Positions 57,963 through 64,000 of a stretch of 64,000 bases of DNA are shown here, in pieces; position 1 is the stretch's first letter; every line of letters begins with the position of its first letter. The position numbers were made by a program, and so were the translations under genes. Source of the stretch: Stenotrophomonas sp. 610A2 (GTDB lineage: Bacteria; Pseudomonadota; Gammaproteobacteria; Xanthomonadales; Xanthomonadaceae); contig NZ_CP130832.1 in the NCBI RefSeq assembly GCF_030549615.1, forward strand, positions 2,046,001-2,110,000, written 5' to 3'. The notes under the pieces were generated by a model that did not search any database, had not been told where the DNA came from, and worked only from the letters and a program-made list of their open reading frames with translations.

Positions 57963-59645
57963 TCAAGCTTCCGGCTTGGCGTCACGCAGCTCGCGGCGCA
58001 GGATCTTGCCGACGTTGGTCTTGGGCAGTTCCTTGCGGAACTCGACAATGCGCGGGTGCTTGTAACCGGTCAGGTTGGCGCGGGCGAACTCCTTCACCTG
58101 CTCCTCGGTGAGGTTGGGGTCCTTCTTGACGATGACCACCTTCACCACTTCACCCGACTTCTCGTTGGGCGCACCCACGGCCGCCACTTCCAGGATGCCC
58201 GGCATCATCGCCAGCACGTCTTCGATTTCGTTCGGGTAGACGTTGAAGCCGGACACCAGGATCATGTCCTTCTTGCGGTCGACGATGTAGAAGAAGCCGT
58301 TCTCGTCCATGCGCGCCATGTCGCCGGTATGTAGCCAGCCATCAGCGTCCATGACCTTGTCGGTCTCGTCCTGGCGGTGCCAGTAACCCTTCATCACCTG
58401 CGGCCCGCGGATGCACAGCTCGCCGACTTCACCCAGTGCAACCATCTGGCCGTCGTCGTTCTTGACGCAGGCTTCGGTGGAGGGGATCGGCAAGCCGATG
58501 GCACCGTTGTATTCCTTCAGGTCCAGCGGGTTGATACAGGCTGCCGGTGAGGTCTCGGTCAGGCCGTAGGCTTCCACCAGGGTGACGCCGGTAACCTTCT
58601 TCCACTTGTCAGCCACGGCGCGCTGCACGGCCATGCCGCCGCCGAGCGCAACCTTGAGGTTGGAGAAGTCGACCTGATCGAAGCCTTCGGTATTGAGCAG
58701 GCCGTTGAACAAGGTATTGACGCCGGTGATGGCGGTGAAACGGTTGTTCTTCAGTTCCTTGACGAAGCCCTTCATGTCACGCGGGTTGGTGATCAGGTAG
58801 TTCAGGCCGCCGAGCTTCATGAAGACCAGGCCGTTCGCCGTCAACGCGAAGATGTGGTACAGCGGCAGCGCGGTGATGATGACTTCCTCGCCCGGCTTCA
58901 CGCCCGATGCGCTGATCCAGGCCGAGGCCTGCTGCATGTTGGCGATCAGGTTGCGGTGGGTCAGCATCGCGCCCTTGGCGACGCCGGTGGTGCCACCGGT
59001 GTACTGCAGGAAGGCGATGTCCTCGTGGTCCACCTCGACCACCGGCATGCTGTGGCGCTTGCCGAGCTTCAACGCATCCTTGAAGCGGATGGCCTTGGGC
59101 AGGTCGTAATCCGGCACCATCTTCTTCACGTACTTCAGCACGAAGTTGACGATGGCGCCCTTGGGGAAGCCGAGCATGTCACCCAGACCGGTGGTGATGA
59201 CCTGCTTGACCGGCGTATCGGCGATGACCTGCTGCACGGTCTCGCCGAAGTTGTCGACCACCAGCAGCACGGAGACGCCGGCGTCGACCAACTGATGCTT
59301 GAGTTCGCGTGCGGTATACAGCGGGTTGACGTTTACCACGGTCAGGCCGGCGCGCAGGATGCCGAAAATGGCGATCGGATACTGCAGGCAGTTGGGCATC
59401 ATGATCGCAACGCGGTCGCCCTTCTTCAGCTTCAGCTCGCCCAGCAGGTAGGCGGCGAACTGGGTGACCAGAGCATCCGCTTCGCCATAGGTCAGCACCT
59501 TGCCGAAGTTGGAGTAGGCCGGGCGATCACGGAACTTGGCAACCGAGGCATTGAAGACATCGGCGACGGAGTGGAATTCGTTGACGTCGATTTCAGCCGG
59601 TACACCAGCCGGATAGCTCTGCAGCCAAGGACGTTCTTGCGTCAT
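57963..59645 (-). CDS. fadD: Long-chain-fatty-acid-CoA ligase FadD
   Basis: 560 residues. ANL superfamily: P-loop YTGGTTGVAKGAMLTHRN, EAYGLTETSPA (A5), GWLHTGDMARMDENGFF (A7), and the C-terminal domain with DMILVSGFNVYPNEIED. Gene length and motif style equal E. coli FadD (561). It activates fatty acids for beta-oxidation and, in xanthomonads, also takes part in DSF signal turnover (family knowledge). Single gene, own terminator. Confidence 0.93.
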   Translation of the reverse strand: MTQERPWLQSYPAGVPAEIDVNEFHSVADVFNASVAKFRDRPAYSNFGKVLTYGEADALVTQFAAYLLGELKLKKGDRVAIMMPNCLQYPIAIFGILRAGLTVVNVNPLYTARELKHQLVDAGVSVLLVVDNFGETVQQVIADTPVKQVITTGLGDMLGFPKGAIVNFVLKYVKKMVPDYDLPKAIRFKDALKLGKRHSMPVVEVDHEDIAFLQYTGGTTGVAKGAMLTHRNLIANMQQASAWISASGVKPGEEVIITALPLYHIFALTANGLVFMKLGGLNYLITNPRDMKGFVKELKNNRFTAITGVNTLFNGLLNTEGFDQVDFSNLKVALGGGMAVQRAVADKWKKVTGVTLVEAYGLTETSPAACINPLDLKEYNGAIGLPIPSTEACVKNDDGQMVALGEVGELCIRGPQVMKGYWHRQDETDKVMDADGWLHTGDMARMDENGFFYIVDRKKDMILVSGFNVYPNEIEDVLAMMPGILEVAAVGAPNEKSGEVVKVVIVKKDPNLTEEQVKEFARANLTGYKHPRIVEFRKELPKTNVGKILRRELRDAKPEA

Positions 59646-59750
59646 CTTCCCCTCCAGGAAATGGAATGATCTAGTGGTCAGGCCCGATCATCGGGCACCG
59701 GCGTTATTGTTGCCAGCATACCGTTCCGAATTGAAAAGGCGAAGGGATAG

Positions 59751-60200
59751 ATGATGCGATCAGTCTTCAACTGCATGCTTTGTGCGGTGATCATGCTTTT
59801 GCTGGCCGCTTGCGGCCGCGAACCACCGGAACAGCGGCTGCGCGAAAGTTTTGCTGCAATGCAGAAAAGTGTCGAGGCCGGCAAGCCCAGCGGCTTCATG
59901 GATGGGGTGGCTGCGGACTTCGTCGGCAACGAGGGACTGGATCGCGCTGGCATGGAGCGCCTGCTGCGCGGGCAGTTGCTGCTAAACGCCAAGGTAGGTG
60001 TGCAGACCGGGCCACTGCGGGTGGAGATGGGCGAGGGCGGTACTGCGACCGTGCGCTTCACCGTGCTGCTGACTGGTGGCAACAAGGGGTTGCTGCCCGA
60101 GCGTGGGCAGATGCAGGAAGTGGTTACTGGTTGGCGCGAGCAGGATGGGGAGTGGCAGGTGTATAGCGCGGATTGGGCGCCGGTGGGTGGGGAAGGCTGA
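59751..60200 (+). CDS. Small lipoprotein, NTF2-like fold
   Basis: 149 residues (ATG 59751 or 59754) with a signal peptide and lipobox LLAAC at 17-21. The mature part (RLRESFAAMQKSVEAGKPSG then FTVLLTGGNKGLLP and GEWQVYSADWAPVG) has the helix plus curved-sheet pattern of NTF2-like/SnoaL proteins. Function unknown. It is divergent from fadD and followed by a CCCTCCC repeat pair. Confidence 0.7.
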   Translation: MMRSVFNCMLCAVIMLLLAACGREPPEQRLRESFAAMQKSVEAGKPSGFMDGVAADFVGNEGLDRAGMERLLRGQLLLNAKVGVQTGPLRVEMGEGGTATVRFTVLLTGGNKGLLPERGQMQEVVTGWREQDGEWQVYSADWAPVGGEG

Positions 60201-60253
60201 GCTGCTGGCTTGGTAGCCGGTTGAAGGCTTTGGAGCTTTAGAGCGCAACAGCA

Positions 60254-60357
60254 CCCCTCCCCAACCCTCCCCTTGGCTGCGCCAAAGGGAGGGGGCAAGA
60301 GCAGCCTCGCTTGTCTCCCTCCCTTTGGCGCAGCCAAGGGGAGGGTTGGGGAGGGGG
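60254..60357. repeat. Inverted pair of CCCTCCCCTTGGCTGCGCCAAAGGGAGGG repeats
   Basis: The two halves face each other. Left: CCCCTCCCCAACCCTCCCC then TTGGCTGCGCCAAAGGGAGG. Right: its inverse, starting CCCTCCCTTTGGCGCAGCC. Third REP-like family in the window (also 47375, 47527, 63550, 63752). Confidence 0.75.
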
Positions 60358-60383
60358 GCTCTTGCTTCTCGCCGCAAAAATGC

Positions 60384-60417
60384 AACAAAAAAAGAACGCC
60401 CCAAAAGGGGCGTTCTT
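60384..60417 (-). terminator. Terminator of acnA
   Basis: Arms AAGAACGCCCC (60392-60402) and GGGGCGTTCTT (60407-60417) with a 4-nt loop, then a T7 run on the minus strand. It lies 26 bp after the acnA stop. Confidence 0.92.
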
Positions 60418-60442
60418 CCAACAAACCAATCAACCCAGCAGA

Positions 60443-63205
<2,763 letters not shown>

Positions 63206-63263
63206 ACCGCTGACTCCTTTTAGTGCAGATGGCTTGCGGCGGCGCCGGGGCGCTGCGCGGGCT

Positions 63264-63286
63264 TGTCAGGGCCATGGGCCCTGACA
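63264..63286. promoter_or_regulatory. Perfect GC-rich dyad upstream of acnA
   Basis: TGTCAGGGCC (63264-63273), loop ATG, GGCCCTGACA (63277-63286): 10-bp arms, 59 bp before the acnA start codon. There is no T-run, so it is not a terminator. It could be an operator or a leader-RNA hairpin. It does not match the REP families in the window. Confidence 0.5.
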
Positions 63287-63393
63287 GGTGGATGCCAGTC
63301 CGAGTATGGACGAAGCATCCTGCATTCGGTTCATGTTCGCTGGTGCCAGTTTAGGCAACGGCGTGTTGCGGGCATGTAACGGAGCGCGCGACT

Positions 63394-63906
63394 GTAGTGC
63401 CGAGCCATGCTCGGCAGGGGCATTCCCTGTAAAGCTTCAGCCGACCATGGGTCGGCACTACAGGTGAAGCTTCCGCCGACCCGTGAACCGGGTTTGTAGG
63501 AGCGGCGTAAGCCGCGAAGCCAGTACTGCATCAGTCGGCCAAGAGCTACCCCTCCCCAACCCTCCCCTTGGCTACGCCAAAGGAAGGGGCTGTAGTGCCG
63601 AGCCATGCTCGGCAGGGGCGTTCCCGGTAAAGCTTCAGCCGACCATGGGTCGGCACTACAGGTGAGGCTTCCACGGTCACGTGAACGGGTTCTGTAGGAG
63701 CGGCGTAAGCCGCGAAGCCAGTACTGCATCAGCCAGCGAAGAGCTACCCCTCTCCAACCCTCCCCTTGGCTACGCCAAAGGGAGGGGGTGTAGTGCCGAG
63801 CCATGCTCGGCAGGGGCGTTCCTGGTAAAGCCTCAGCCGACCATGGGTCGGCACTACAGGGAGGGGTTTCCCGGTAAAGCCTCAGCCGAGCATGGCTCGG
63901 CTCTAC
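63394..63906. repeat. Large composite REP cluster
   Basis: Two long units of about 205 bp, at about 63394-63597 and 63599-63790, and a partial third from 63791. Each has an inverted pair of GTAG palindromes, then GTAGGAGCGGCGTAAGCCGCGAAGCCAGTACTGCATCAG (given in the DNA at 63497 and 63693), then a CCCTCCCCTTGGCTACGCCAAAGG hairpin. All three REP families are arranged in the same order in each unit, so the block was duplicated as a whole. No gene lies inside. Confidence 0.85.
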
Positions 63907-63932
63907 AGGGGGTGGCTGGGGTATGCCGGCCA

Positions 63933-63957
63933 AAGTATGTATAATTCGTACATACTT
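63933..63957 (+). promoter_or_regulatory. Promoter with palindromic operator for the AbrB-like gene
   Basis: Arms AAGTATGTA (63933-63941) and TACATACTT (63949-63957) with a 7-bp centre. TATAAT at 63940-63945 overlaps the left arm and centre, so a protein on the dyad would block RNA polymerase. GGAG at 63963 and ATG at 63972 follow. Antitoxins commonly repress their own promoter in this way. Confidence 0.7.
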
Positions 63958-63971
63958 CGATTGGAGATCCC

Positions 63972-64000
63972 ATGGACGCCACCGTAGCTGAACGCGGGCA
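63972..64000 (+). CDS. AbrB/MazE-type antitoxin, N-terminal nine codons only
   Basis: ATG 63972 after GGAG gives MDATVAERG then CA at the window end. This agrees with the swapped-hairpin AbrB antitoxins that begin M-x-A-T-V-A-E-R-G-Q-V-T-I-P. A VapC-like PIN toxin would be expected next, outside the window. The identification rests on nine residues plus the self-regulatory dyad. Confidence 0.5.

Overview
The window looks like a chromosomal segment of a Xanthomonadaceae gammaproteobacterium, most likely Stenotrophomonas. The core genes are GC-rich, and the order and content (folD-guaB-guaA; thrA-thrB-thrC; a TrpR-like regulator in front of a compact hisGDCBHAFI operon with bifunctional hisB and fused hisIE; acnA followed by an AbrB-type antitoxin start) fit that family. 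Many intergenic gaps carry short palindromes beginning GTAG, of the type described as SMAG REP elements in Stenotrophomonas maltophilia. The genus is an inference; no database search was possible.

Layout. 1-7187: core metabolism (rhodanese-MoeB-like protein cut by the window edge, KefB/KefC-type antiporter, FolD, GuaB, GuaA). About 7188-20235: an AT-richer genomic island apparently inserted at the 3' end of guaA. It has a near-repeat of the last guaA codons at its right end and a decayed P4-type integrase at its left end. It also carries an IS3-family insertion, IncP-like transfer remnants (TraK-like gene, broken traJ, a helically phased repeat array between them), an intact four-gene defence-like operon, an IS5-family remnant, an antitoxin fragment, a multiply broken DUF3883 gene and an intact putative ADP-ribosyltransferase. 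20300-31100: accessory chromosome (methyltransferase plus DUF2938 pair under a divergent MerR regulator, a chaperone-usher fimbrial operon, a LysR-LrgA-LrgB locus, a DMT exporter). 31100-37550: MurB, PyrD, a methyltransferase, an ALDH7-type dehydrogenase, KdsA and tRNA-Arg(CCT). 37600-45800: an AraC regulator with a DMT exporter, the threonine operon with its leader peptide, and an FNR-type regulator. 45840-55140: hisS and the complete histidine pathway. 55140-64000: a secreted phosphoesterase, lipoproteins, FadD, AcnA, dense REP clusters and the start of an AbrB-like gene.

The most interesting locus is 11001-16683. A type I methyltransferase (HsdM) and specificity subunit (HsdS) are translationally coupled to an SMC/RecF-like ATPase and an HNH nuclease, with no HsdR anywhere in the window. 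The ATPase plus HNH pair resembles the PtuA/PtuB logic of Septu. The arrangement suggests a modification-guided defence system in which an ATPase-HNH pair takes the place of the HsdR translocase-nuclease.

Regulatory reading. Three biosynthetic or operon control devices are visible. A 46-residue thr leader peptide with a Thr/Ile run precedes mutually exclusive hairpins upstream of thrA. A 10+4+10 bp perfect operator abuts the TrpR-like gene in front of hisG. A 19-bp-spaced MerR-type promoter drives the DUF2938-methyltransferase pair.
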